Shown in pieces: positions 18,280 through 24,863 of a stretch of DNA of 64,000 nt. A program made the translations under genes and the position numbers. Location of the stretch: positions 648,501 to 712,500 of the forward strand of contig NZ_CP039457.1 of NCBI RefSeq assembly GCF_004843545.1, given 5' to 3'. This DNA comes from Streptococcus pasteurianus (GTDB lineage: Bacteria; Bacillota; Bacilli; Lactobacillales; Streptococcaceae). Within the stretch, counting starts at the first letter, position 1, and each line of letters begins with the position of its first letter. The notes beneath the pieces were generated by a model. The model did no database searches. It was not told the origin of the DNA and saw nothing but the letters and a program-made list of their open reading frames with translations.

Positions 18280-18598
18280 AATAAGTTATTCTGCTGGTGC
18301 ATTGGAAACATTGGTAGAAATAAAAGAATATATAATTAATAATTTCAAGTCAGAAACATCAGCGAAAAAAGTAGTTGATAATATTATGCAAAAAATAAGC
18401 GCTTTAGAGATTTTTCCTGAAGTAGGTTTTGATGTTGATGAAAGATTTGGAAAAACTTTGGATAAACGTCATAAAACTAGAGGTTTAACAATTGGGAAAG
18501 ATTATATAGCTTTATATTTTGTTAATGATGAAAAAAAGGAAGTTGTCATTACCCATATTGTCTCAACTCGAAGCGATTATGTGAAATTATTCAAGTAG
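18269..18598 (+). CDS. RelE/ParE-superfamily toxin
   Basis: The 109-residue protein starts at TTG (18269), overlapping the antitoxin stop, with AGGTGAG as ribosome site. It matches RelE/ParE toxins: N-terminal YKISYSAGALETLVEIKEYI, a middle LEIFPEVGFDV, a basic patch KRHKTRGLTI and the final strand DYIALYFVNDEKKEVVITHI. From sequence alone I cannot say whether it cuts mRNA on ribosomes (RelE) or poisons gyrase (ParE). A bidirectional terminator follows. Confidence 0.85.
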   Translation: MDYKISYSAGALETLVEIKEYIINNFKSETSAKKVVDNIMQKISALEIFPEVGFDVDERFGKTLDKRHKTRGLTIGKDYIALYFVNDEKKEVVITHIVSTRSDYVKLFK

Positions 18599-18604
18599 CA
18601 ATCT

Positions 18605-18634
18605 AAAAGCCTTAGTAGTAACACTAAGGCTTTT
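18605..18634 (+). terminator. Terminator after the toxin gene
   Basis: AAAAGCCTTAG (18605-18615) pairs perfectly with CTAAGGCTTTT (18624-18634). The A-run/T-run symmetry suggests it works in both directions. Confidence 0.88.
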
Positions 18635-18645
18635 AAGATGATTTT

Positions 18646-18887
18646 AGTTAGGAGCAAAATTAGTTCGGGTTCTTTAGAGGCTAAACCTCAAGGCAGTGCC
18701 AGACCTGTATCAGAAGATGATACCTTTGAGTAAGCTGTTACCAGTCACACAACCTTCTCCTAACTTAAAAAGCTAAGAACTCAATCGGGGATTTACCTAA
18801 GCAAAGCCAGGAGGCAGCACCTCTACCTAGTATTCATGAAGAGTACTCTTTGAATGAGTTGTTACCAACTCAAACTCAGTCTTAGCT
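18646..18887. ncRNA. Two tandem related stem-loop modules, function unknown
   Basis: Unit 1 (18646-18765) is closed by AGTTAGGAG / CTCCTAACT; unit 2 (18771-18887) by AGCTAAGA / TCTTAGCT. Inside, both share in order a GGCAGYRCC element, a hairpin (GTATCA/TGATAC in unit 1; AGTA/TACT in unit 2), and a hairpin with loop TTAC (CTG-TTAC-CAG at 18735-18744; GAGTTG-TTAC-CAACTC at 18856-18871). The closing stems differ in sequence but both pair, which looks like compensatory change. The transcribed strand is unknown; it could instead be a DNA structure used in replication or transfer. Confidence 0.55.
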
Positions 18888-18900
18888 CATTATCAATATA

Positions 18901-19443
18901 TCATTTTAAATTCTTTTTAGTCAATTTTTTTATATAATTAATTTGCTCAATTGGAAGCATGGTCTTTTCAGATTTAATGAGTCTGTGATATATTCCAAAA
19001 CGGGTGTCATCATTTGAAATATCTTCAATGAATTTCAAATAACCTCTGACATAGGTTTCTTCGTCCGTAGGTGCAATTCCAATTAGCATTTTTCCTTTAT
19101 GTTCTTCAGATGTTTCATATCCAAATTGTGCATTATATCTTTCTAATTCTTTATCAGTAGCGTAAGCAAAATGGATATTATAATTTTTTAGTTCCTGTTT
19201 TATGCGATAAAGCTGTAATTCACTTTCGTAAAATTCCCTAAATTCTTTTGTTTCCCTAACAGCCTTATTGATATCATCCTGAACACCTGGTTCAATATCA
19301 ACGTAATTATCGTAGTCTGTGTGAATAAAAGTCCACCATAATAAAAATAAGAGATTTTTTCCAGTGTATATTGGATCAATGCCACCTTTATCCTTTTTTG
19401 ATAAGTCGTGATGAAAGTAATAAAAAGCTTTTTTATTTGTCAT
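18901..19443 (-). CDS. Hypothetical protein of the mobile element
   Basis: The 180-residue protein starts at ATG with the good ribosome site AAGGAGC. It is rich in charged and aromatic residues, with a short hydrophobic patch (NLLFLLWWTFIHTD near residue 32), a central helical region (AVRETKEFREFYESELQL) and a basic C-terminus (YIKKLTKKNLK). I do not recognise the family. No signal peptide or convincing membrane helix is seen. It lies downstream of the relaxase in the same direction, behind a 112-nt hairpin, so it may be separately expressed cargo. Confidence 0.6.
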   Translation of the reverse strand: MTNKKAFYYFHHDLSKKDKGGIDPIYTGKNLLFLLWWTFIHTDYDNYVDIEPGVQDDINKAVRETKEFREFYESELQLYRIKQELKNYNIHFAYATDKELERYNAQFGYETSEEHKGKMLIGIAPTDEETYVRGYLKFIEDISNDDTRFGIYHRLIKSEKTMLPIEQINYIKKLTKKNLK

Positions 19444-19481
19444 TTTATTTGCTCCTTGATTTTTTTAATTTATTCCATGAT

Positions 19482-19593
19482 CTACTTGACAGCAAGTAAC
19501 CTATGCTATTTTTATCTAATTTGTCGGTTGTCAGCTCTTCAGTCTGACAACTCGTCAAATTTAGTCTAAATCGCATAGCTTGCTATCAAGTAG
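19482..19593. other. 112-nt near-perfect hairpin between mob and the unknown gene
   Basis: The outer arms CTACTTGACAGCAAG (19482-19496) and CTTGCTATCAAGTAG (19579-19593) pair 14 of 15, followed by CTATGC/GCATAG, and an inner stem joins TTGTCGGTTGTCAG with CTGACAACTCGTCAA. There is no T-run. Long single hairpins of this kind in rolling-circle replicons are often single-strand origins. Because the element carries a rolling-circle Rep and a relaxase, that is the leading guess. Confidence 0.6.
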
Positions 19594-19615
19594 CTTTCAC
19601 GGCATAAAAGTGATA

Positions 19616-20872
19616 CTAGCTATTTTTATCGACAAGATTTTTAACTTGTCTAATAACTGTTTTGGCTAATCCTATTGGACTTAAGCTGTTGACAAGTGAA
19701 AGTGTGTTTTGAAAAACGGGCTTTGGCATAAATTCTTTTGCTTTCTCTCTCCAAATAGTCATTTTTTTGTTTAATAAGGTTATTTGACTATCTAAATTTT
19801 CAATTTTGTTTTTTAACTGCCTATTTTCCTGTTTTAATATTAGATTCTCATCACTTGTATTACGATAAGACAATAAACTTCTTGATAATTGATTGTTCTC
19901 TGACTGAAGTTTAGTTAATTTATGTTTTAATCTAGAGTTGTCTAACATATTTTTCTTTGCAGTTTGATAAAGTTTTTCAAATGTCACTTTATCTATTTTC
20001 AATTTACCATCAAATGTTCGTTTGATTAGATTATTTTTTTGTAGATTATCAATGTTAAAGTTATCAAGTTCAGTTAAGTCTATTTTTAAATCTGAAAGCT
20101 CCTTGATTTCTTTTTCGTATTTTTCAATGGTTCCGACAGTTTCACATTCTTTGTTTTCAAGTTCTGAAAGAGTTTGTTTTTTATTATCGATATCATTTTG
20201 TAGCTTATTTAATTGACTTTTAGCATTGCCAATTTCGCTGTTTTTCTTATCAATGGCTTTGTCAGCCATTTTTAGTATTTTTTGTTTTTCTTTAAATTCT
20301 TCCGTTTTTAGATGCTTTTTCTTACTATCTGCCTCACCTCGTTGTAAATGATACCCCTGTTTATTAAGGTATTTAGGTAGTTCATCTTGAATTTCCCTTA
20401 ATTTTTCTCGGTTTCCAAAAAGTGCTTTGGAGCTTAATTTACCATCTTTCATTGGTACAATTCCCAAATGCATGTGTGGTGTACTTTCATCAAGATGTAC
20501 ACTAGCATAGGCAATGTTAGCTTCTCCATATTTTTCAGCAAAGTAGTTTTTAGCACTCTCAAAGAATTCTTTAGTTTGTTCTTGGTTTAGCGACTCAAAA
20601 AATGTTTTATCTGATGTAATAACCCATTCGTTACATAGTACAGCATCTTTGCGAATTCCACGACTAGATATGCGATTTTCATTAATATGCTCCTTTATTT
20701 GTTTATGGTAAGTTTGATTTTTATTGCGATTGGTTAGTTCATAGTTAAGGTGAGAACGACTTGGATCTATATCTTTGTTAGAGTGATTTTTAAAAACACG
20801 TTCATTATGATTATAAATACCACTTAATTGACTAGATTTGTATTTTTCCATTCTAGCTACAATATAACTCAT
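19616..20872 (-). CDS. mobV: MobV-family relaxase (Mob_Pre)
   Basis: The 418-residue protein has the MobV/Pre N-terminal domain: MSYIVARMEKYKSSQLSGI, a nucleophile region with NRNKNQTYHKQI and the metal-binding motif in VHLDESTPHMHLGIVP (residues about 127-142). The C-terminal half is a long coiled coil (residues about 180-385). MobV relaxases nick their oriT and pilot single-stranded DNA into a helper conjugation channel, as for plasmid pMV158. A matching oriT lies just upstream (20984-21011). RBS GAAAGGAG. Confidence 0.92.
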   Translation of the reverse strand: MSYIVARMEKYKSSQLSGIYNHNERVFKNHSNKDIDPSRSHLNYELTNRNKNQTYHKQIKEHINENRISSRGIRKDAVLCNEWVITSDKTFFESLNQEQTKEFFESAKNYFAEKYGEANIAYASVHLDESTPHMHLGIVPMKDGKLSSKALFGNREKLREIQDELPKYLNKQGYHLQRGEADSKKKHLKTEEFKEKQKILKMADKAIDKKNSEIGNAKSQLNKLQNDIDNKKQTLSELENKECETVGTIEKYEKEIKELSDLKIDLTELDNFNIDNLQKNNLIKRTFDGKLKIDKVTFEKLYQTAKKNMLDNSRLKHKLTKLQSENNQLSRSLLSYRNTSDENLILKQENRQLKNKIENLDSQITLLNKKMTIWREKAKEFMPKPVFQNTLSLVNSLSPIGLAKTVIRQVKNLVDKNS

Positions 20873-20910
20873 ATTTCAAAGCTCCTTTCTCGGCTCAAAA
20901 GGTCGCCGAG

Positions 20911-21180
20911 GTGGTGGCGGAAATTGCCACCACGAATAAGCAACCACACAATTAGTTTCCTCTTAAGAGGTCGGCACTACTTCCATGTAAAGTGTAACGC
21001 ACTACGCTTTACTTCGTAAAAGTGCGTTCTCCGAAGGGTCTTGCAGACGGCTGGTCGCTCCAAAAATAGTAGCGACATCGGAACAACTCTCGAGCCACAA
21101 GAGGAGTTCCGACTATACTCGCCGAAGCGAGTAGGGGCACTTAATAAGTGCCAAGGTCGGACGGCTTCGCATTGTCCGAC
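20911..21180. other. Hairpin-dense mobilization region
   Basis: In 270 bp between mob and the next gene there are at least six hairpins besides oriT: GTGGTGGC/GCCACCAC, GTCGCT/AGCGAC, CGGAAC/GTTCCG, ACTCGC-CGAA-GCGAGT, GGCACTTAATAAGTGCC and GTCGGAC/GTCCGAC. None has a strong T-run. The density is in line with transfer-origin regions, where hairpins help recognition and termination of transfer. Confidence 0.65.
20984..21011 (-). other. oriT of the MobV (pMV158) type
   Basis: On the minus strand the site begins TAAAGCGTAGTGCG and continues TTACACTTTACATG. This matches the known MobV oriT pattern TAAAGYRTAGTGYG/TTAYACTTTA, with the nick expected after TAGTGCG. It sits upstream of the MobV gene in the orientation seen in pMV158-like replicons. 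Confidence 0.88.
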
Positions 21181-21188
21181 AATTCCCT

Positions 21189-21623
21189 TTAAAAAAGAAT
21201 GAAGCCAATCACTATTAGAAAGCTAAGCACTATCGTAGTGATAACAATAAGCAAGATATTCCTCTGTCGCTCTAAACTCCTAATGTAATCTAGTAAATCG
21301 TATCTTTCTTGAATAAGGTTATTACGATTTTCAAGTGATGACATTAACTTATCAGCTAACTTATCTATCCTAATTTGCATATCTTGCTTTTCCTGTTTGT
21401 TCGTTTCCTTGAGTTTATTTAATTCATGCTCCAATTTTATGACATCATTTTCAAAAGCATAATCTTCCAATATCTTAATGCCTATTAAATCAAGGTTTTC
21501 AACCTTTTGGTTGTCTCTGTACAAGTGACCTTTTAATCTTTCTTTGTATTTTGGGGAGCGCATTTTTTTATAAATAGCCTGACTAGTAACTCCTTTACTA
21601 TCGGCATAGTCTTTTATCCTCAT
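21189..21623 (-). CDS. Helix-turn-helix, coiled-coil, membrane-tail protein
   Basis: The 144-residue protein has three clear parts: an N-terminal MerR/plasmid-type helix-turn-helix (MRIKDYADSKGVTSQAIYKKM), a central coiled coil (about 55-115) and one C-terminal membrane helix (LLIVITTIVLSFLIVIGFIL) ending at the C-terminus. Similar small proteins accompany rep genes on lactic-acid-bacterial plasmids; the exact role is not known to me. A DNA-binding head tethered to the membrane suggests anchoring of the element's DNA. RBS GAGAGG. Confidence 0.7.
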   Translation of the reverse strand: MRIKDYADSKGVTSQAIYKKMRSPKYKERLKGHLYRDNQKVENLDLIGIKILEDYAFENDVIKLEHELNKLKETNKQEKQDMQIRIDKLADKLMSSLENRNNLIQERYDLLDYIRSLERQRNILLIVITTIVLSFLIVIGFILF

Positions 21624-21670
21624 TTTTAACCTCTCAAAGTCTTGGTATTATTGGGTTTTCAACCAAAAGG

Positions 21671-22534
21671 TTAAAAGCTATTTTTGTCTATCCGACCACC
21701 ATAATAAGCAAGCTGTTTTTCCAGTTTTGGTCTTTCATGTTTTAACAAATCTTTCATCAAACCTAGGTAGTCAATATCTGATGTTTGATAAGTCTCTAAG
21801 ATTTTTTTGTATTTTGTTCTTGTGTTTCTGTGCAATAGTTTCCAAATATTTTTATCACGTGTAAGAGCTACAAGATAAATTTGAGTTTCAACAGGTAAAC
21901 CTTCAAATTTGAATGGTTTAAAAATAATAGTATTGATAACCTCGAATATCTCCTCAACTGAACGGCTTCTTAATTGAAATTCCAAGCGCCACCAGTGCTT
22001 AAATTGACTTGCAAAATCTTTATCTCTATCAGTACCATTTTGGAATTGTTCCCTTTTCTTGTTATATAGCCTAACTTGTTTTTCAGAACGTGGAGCACCT
22101 AGATATTTTGTTTCTAACGTTCCAGTACTAGAACGGAATTCCTTTGTTGCAGTTGGTCTGCCCTTTTTTTCGAGAACGAACTCACTACAATCAACCTCAA
22201 ATAGATCAAAAGCTAAATCAGCACGTGATATTGAAATGTCTTCAAGAAATGGTATAATAGTATCTATAATTTCACTATCAACTAAGCGGAGTTTATTGGG
22301 ATTAAACTCTAAGCGAAATGGACGAGCCTTACGGTCTTGTCCTTTTTGTTTGTCATAATTCAGATGGAGCACAACGTGGGCTCCATCCCCAGTGGTGGCT
22401 CGAAACATATCGGTCATAGCAGTTTGAACAGTAATAGCTAAATGCGTTTCTATGAGTTGTTTCATAGCTAAATATTTTTTAGATTTGATATAGGCTGTCA
22501 TTGTGATATTGTCTAGGCTGACTTTTATATCCAA
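21671..22534 (-). CDS. Rep_trans-family rolling-circle replication initiator
   Basis: The 287-residue protein starts at TTG (22534) behind GAAAGGAG. It fits the Rep_trans family (pT181-type Rep and the Tn916 Orf20 group): an FRLEFNPNKLR segment, ISRADLAFDLFEVD with acidic metal ligands, and the motif TKYLGAPRSEKQVRLYNKKRE, in which the Tyr is the usual nicking residue. It should nick a double-strand origin and start rolling-circle replication of the excised circle. Between rep and the upstream gene lie palindromes that could be that origin. Confidence 0.85.
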   Translation of the reverse strand: MDIKVSLDNITMTAYIKSKKYLAMKQLIETHLAITVQTAMTDMFRATTGDGAHVVLHLNYDKQKGQDRKARPFRLEFNPNKLRLVDSEIIDTIIPFLEDISISRADLAFDLFEVDCSEFVLEKKGRPTATKEFRSSTGTLETKYLGAPRSEKQVRLYNKKREQFQNGTDRDKDFASQFKHWWRLEFQLRSRSVEEIFEVINTIIFKPFKFEGLPVETQIYLVALTRDKNIWKLLHRNTRTKYKKILETYQTSDIDYLGLMKDLLKHERPKLEKQLAYYGGRIDKNSF

Positions 22535-22554
22535 AAAGAACTCCTTTCTTTGAC

Positions 22555-22800
22555 GGTCGCCTATCGGCGCCGATTTTTTTGTCTGCGCAAAGGCTTACGT
22601 AAAATGACATTCTCGGGGGAGCAACCCCGAGCCGACTTCGTCGAACCATTTTCATTTTTCTCCAGCCAAACTTGCCAAAAAACGGGTGTAGTGGATGCAC
22701 ATCAGATGTGCACATAGCGGGCTGTTAGAGGGCGCCCTGTTATAAAATTTTCGGACCCTCCAAAAACTTGACCTCAAAATTCCGTTTTCATAATATTTTC
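22555..22800. other. Palindrome cluster upstream of rep, possible double-strand origin
   Basis: A 250-bp gene-free segment with GGCGCC and CGGCGCCG-type palindromes, CTCGGGG/CCCCGAG (near 22613-22632), TGCACATC/GATGTGCA (near 22696-22713) and AGGGCGCCCT (near 22730). Rolling-circle initiators nick in the loop of such hairpins, often next to rep. The exact nick site cannot be told from sequence. Confidence 0.5.
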
Positions 22801-22825
22801 ATAGTTGTTTTCATAAAATTTTAGA

Positions 22826-23467
22826 CTAGAAATTTTGTAAATCTGAGACAGTTTTTGTGAAAAAATCTTCTGGTTCAATCATTAAAACTTTTGCTGCTTT
22901 TTCGATTTGCTCTTGAGGAGGAATTTTTAAATTTCGTTTATAAGCGAAAAAATTATCTTTTGCTCTTTTTACTTCCCCTAAATCATCAGAAGTATCCGAA
23001 AACATCAATTGGTTAAATTCAAACCAACGTAGACCTGATTGCTCACGAAAGATTTTAAGGTTTCTCCAAAAACGACGTTCAGTGTCTAGTTGATTTAGCT
23101 GATGATAAAGTTGAATTCTTTCTGTTTTACGATATTCTGGTGGAAGAAATATCGTTACCTCACCAGGTGTTAGACCAGGGATAATATTTGTATCTGTAAC
23201 AGCTAGAGGCAATTTAAGTGAATTATCAATATCATTTAAAATTTTCAATACAAACTGACTAAATATTAGTCTATTGTCAAGTTTGTACCTCATTAATCTA
23301 GGCTGTAGAAACTCAAACATATCTGAAGAATTAGTAAACCAATTCAGTAGTGTTTGATAATCAATGTCTTTGCTAGAATGTTCTTCGTAGTCAATTTTGA
23401 AGCTTTCTAAGCGCTTTTTAACAAGTAGGTTGTTTTCTTCATCATTGCCAAAATAGATCTTCATCAT
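22826..23467 (-). CDS. Spx/ArsC-like domain fused to an XRE-type helix-turn-helix
   Basis: I start it at ATG 23467 (MMKIYFGNDEENNLL) behind GAGGTG, giving 213 residues; a longer frame has no ribosome site. Residues 1-118 align by pattern with Spx: a short strand, a helix (LLVKKRLESFKIDY), the region LKLPLAVTDTNIIPGLTPGEV and the ending FLPPEYRK, which mirrors Spx FLPREYRK. The CxxC redox switch is replaced by GNDEEN. Residues 130-213 look like an XRE domain (LKIFREQSGLRWFEFNQLMF, then PPQEQIEKAAKVL). It may bind RNA polymerase and DNA to control the element. Overlaps its neighbour slightly. Confidence 0.55.
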   Translation of the reverse strand: MMKIYFGNDEENNLLVKKRLESFKIDYEEHSSKDIDYQTLLNWFTNSSDMFEFLQPRLMRYKLDNRLIFSQFVLKILNDIDNSLKLPLAVTDTNIIPGLTPGEVTIFLPPEYRKTERIQLYHQLNQLDTERRFWRNLKIFREQSGLRWFEFNQLMFSDTSDDLGEVKRAKDNFFAYKRNLKIPPQEQIEKAAKVLMIEPEDFFTKTVSDLQNF

Positions 23468-23468
23468 T

Positions 23469-23795
23469 TCACACCTCGTTAATGTAAGTTCTATAGGGAA
23501 GACTATACCCATAAAAAACATCCTCCCTTTCACGTTCAATTAGATTGAATTCTTCTAAACGGCGCATAATTTTTATCATTGTTTCTTTACTGCACGAAAA
23601 CATTTTTGTGAGTTCTTTTATGGTGTAACTTAGATAAACACTACCATCAGTATCTATCCAACCTTTTTCAGCAGCTTCGATTTGTTTATCTTTTAAGACT
23701 GAGTACACAAAAATGTCATTAAATGACAATTCACTATAAAATTCATCTTGAAAGAGAATTTTAGGAATTAAAAAGTTTTCACTATCGTAGTCCAT
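23469..23795 (-). CDS. RepA_N-like winged-helix replication protein
   Basis: The start at ATG 23795 (MDYDSENFLIPK) has GAGAGG upstream; the 14-bp longer TTG frame would overlap that site. The 108 residues fit the N-terminal domain of RepA_N initiators: FLIPKILFQDEFYSELSFNDIFVYSVL, GWIDTDGSVYLSYTIKELTKMFSCSKETMIKIMRRLEEFNLIERE (quoted in parts), a winged helix. RepA_N proteins of plasmids are longer, so only the DNA-binding part is here. It probably assists replication or controls the rep operon. Confidence 0.7.
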   Translation of the reverse strand: MDYDSENFLIPKILFQDEFYSELSFNDIFVYSVLKDKQIEAAEKGWIDTDGSVYLSYTIKELTKMFSCSKETMIKIMRRLEEFNLIEREREDVFYGYSLPYRTYINEV

Positions 23796-23802
23796 AATAT
23801 TC

Positions 23803-24081
23803 TTACCTCTCAAATTGTTGTAGCCATTGAGCGACTCTATGTTTATCGTATAAAGTTACTCCGTCAATAACCATATGGGGCATACCTTCTTTTTGCCATT
23901 TTGCAATAGTAGTCGTTGAAACATCTAGCCAACGACATAGACCTGACATACGAACCATTGGTTTATAAAGTTCCTTATCCTCAAGTGCTTTTTCAATGGC
24001 GGTTTGTAGCATGTTATCATAGCGAGCCAGTAGCTCTTTTTCTTTTCGTTTAGGTAATTGTAAAATGAATTCTTCTGGCAT
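23803..24081 (-). CDS. xis: Excisionase / HTH_17 DNA-binding protein
   Basis: The 92-residue protein has a C-terminal MerR-like (HTH_17) domain: MVRMSGLCRWLDVSTTTIAKW, then KEGMPHMVIDGVTLYDKHRV. Such proteins act as excisionases or as adapters choosing integrase direction. It is the first gene of the leftward operon, divergent from the repressor, behind operator-like repeats, the place where Tn916-like and phage elements keep xis or regulators. No enzyme domain is visible. Confidence 0.72.
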   Translation of the reverse strand: MPEEFILQLPKRKEKELLARYDNMLQTAIEKALEDKELYKPMVRMSGLCRWLDVSTTTIAKWQKEGMPHMVIDGVTLYDKHRVAQWLQQFER

Positions 24082-24092
24082 CTTATTTTTCC

Positions 24093-24117
24093 TTTCATTG
24101 TTTTATAAGCTCCGAAA
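24093..24117 (+). repeat. 25-bp repeat, copy before xis
   Basis: It starts TTTCATTGTTTTATAAGC and ends TCCGAAA. The copy at 24817-24841 is identical; the left-end copy at 17878-17902 is inverted with one change. Together with 24817-24841 it flanks the repressor gene. Confidence 0.75.
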
Positions 24118-24118
24118 A

Positions 24119-24200
24119 AATAATTCTTTTTGAATTATTTACGATAATTATAAATTCTTTTTGCATATAAGTCAACAAAAAATATCCTTTTTGAATTATT
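24119..24200. promoter_or_regulatory. Three phased operators between xis and the repressor
   Basis: Operator 1 (24119-24139) is a perfect palindrome AATAATTC-TTTTT-GAATTATT. Operator 2 (24150-24170, ATAAATTCTTTTTGCATATAA) and operator 3 (24180-24200) are degenerate copies with the same TTTTTG core. Centres are about 31 and 30 bp apart, three helical turns. The divergent repressor gene starts 43 bp to the right. This is the layout of a CI-like switch. Confidence 0.75.
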
Positions 24201-24242
24201 TGTGCTAAAATATACGAAAAATAGATTTAGAAAGAGGGAATT

Positions 24243-24809
24243 ATGAAGAATAATATTGAAAAGCTGATTAAAGAAAGTCAAAAAAAATTAACAACGATTA
24301 GTGAGGAAACTGGGATTGCTTATCCAACTTTGTCGGGATATAATCAAGGGATAAGAACACCGAAAAAGAAAAATGCCCAAATACTTGCAGACTACTTTGG
24401 GGTATCTGTTCCGTATTTGCTTGGTTTGGATGATAATCCAGTTTTAAAAAATCCTAGTGAGGATAGTTTTGTTAAATTGTTTGTTAAGTTTTTAAAGGAC
24501 GGTTCTGTTGCAAGTAAAAAAATTGATGACTTAACCCCTTTTAAAGATGATGTTGCTGGTTTACTTGCTGATATTAGTGGAACAGGAATTTTAGAAAGTC
24601 ATATTGATTTTTTGATAAAAGAAAAAGGCTATCACCCAGTTATTGTGAAAGCCTATAAGCAATTTTTAAAAGAGCAATCTGAAACAATATTTCCATATCT
24701 ATTAAATAAAAGTGGTGATAAAAACTCACCTTATCATTACGTTTGGGAAGAGTGGGAAAAGTCCGAAGAGTATAAAGCCATGCAGAAATCTAGACAAAAG
24801 AAAGACTAA
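24243..24809 (+). CDS. XRE-family repressor of the mobile element
   Basis: The 188-residue protein has an N-terminal XRE helix-turn-helix (LIKESQKKLTTISEETGIAY, then NAQILADYFGVSVPYLLGL) and a helical C-terminal domain of about 110 residues without a peptidase signature, so it is not an SOS-cleavable LexA/CI type. It is divergent from the excisionase operon and should bind the three operators at 24119-24200 to hold the element silent. RBS AAAGAGGG. Confidence 0.82.
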   Translation: MKNNIEKLIKESQKKLTTISEETGIAYPTLSGYNQGIRTPKKKNAQILADYFGVSVPYLLGLDDNPVLKNPSEDSFVKLFVKFLKDGSVASKKIDDLTPFKDDVAGLLADISGTGILESHIDFLIKEKGYHPVIVKAYKQFLKEQSETIFPYLLNKSGDKNSPYHYVWEEWEKSEEYKAMQKSRQKKD

Positions 24810-24816
24810 TATGTAA

Positions 24817-24841
24817 TTTCATTGTTTTATAAGCTCCGAAA
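24817..24841 (+). repeat. 25-bp repeat, copy before the integrase gene
   Basis: Identical to 24093-24117. It spans the gap between the repressor stop and the integrase ribosome site, so it could influence integrase expression as well as serve as a recombinase arm site. Confidence 0.75.
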
Positions 24842-24863
24842 CCTTAGAAACGGAGAAATTACA

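Noticed and set aside
18646..18887. Type III toxin-antitoxin RNA repeats (ToxIN-like)
   Set aside because: The repeats are imperfect and long, and no ToxN-like gene follows in the right orientation; the nearby protein toxin already has a RelB-type antitoxin.
22479..22715. 78-residue frame on the minus strand across the palindrome cluster
   Set aside because: It runs through palindromes and into rep in another frame, lacks a ribosome site and has an odd composition; a chance frame.
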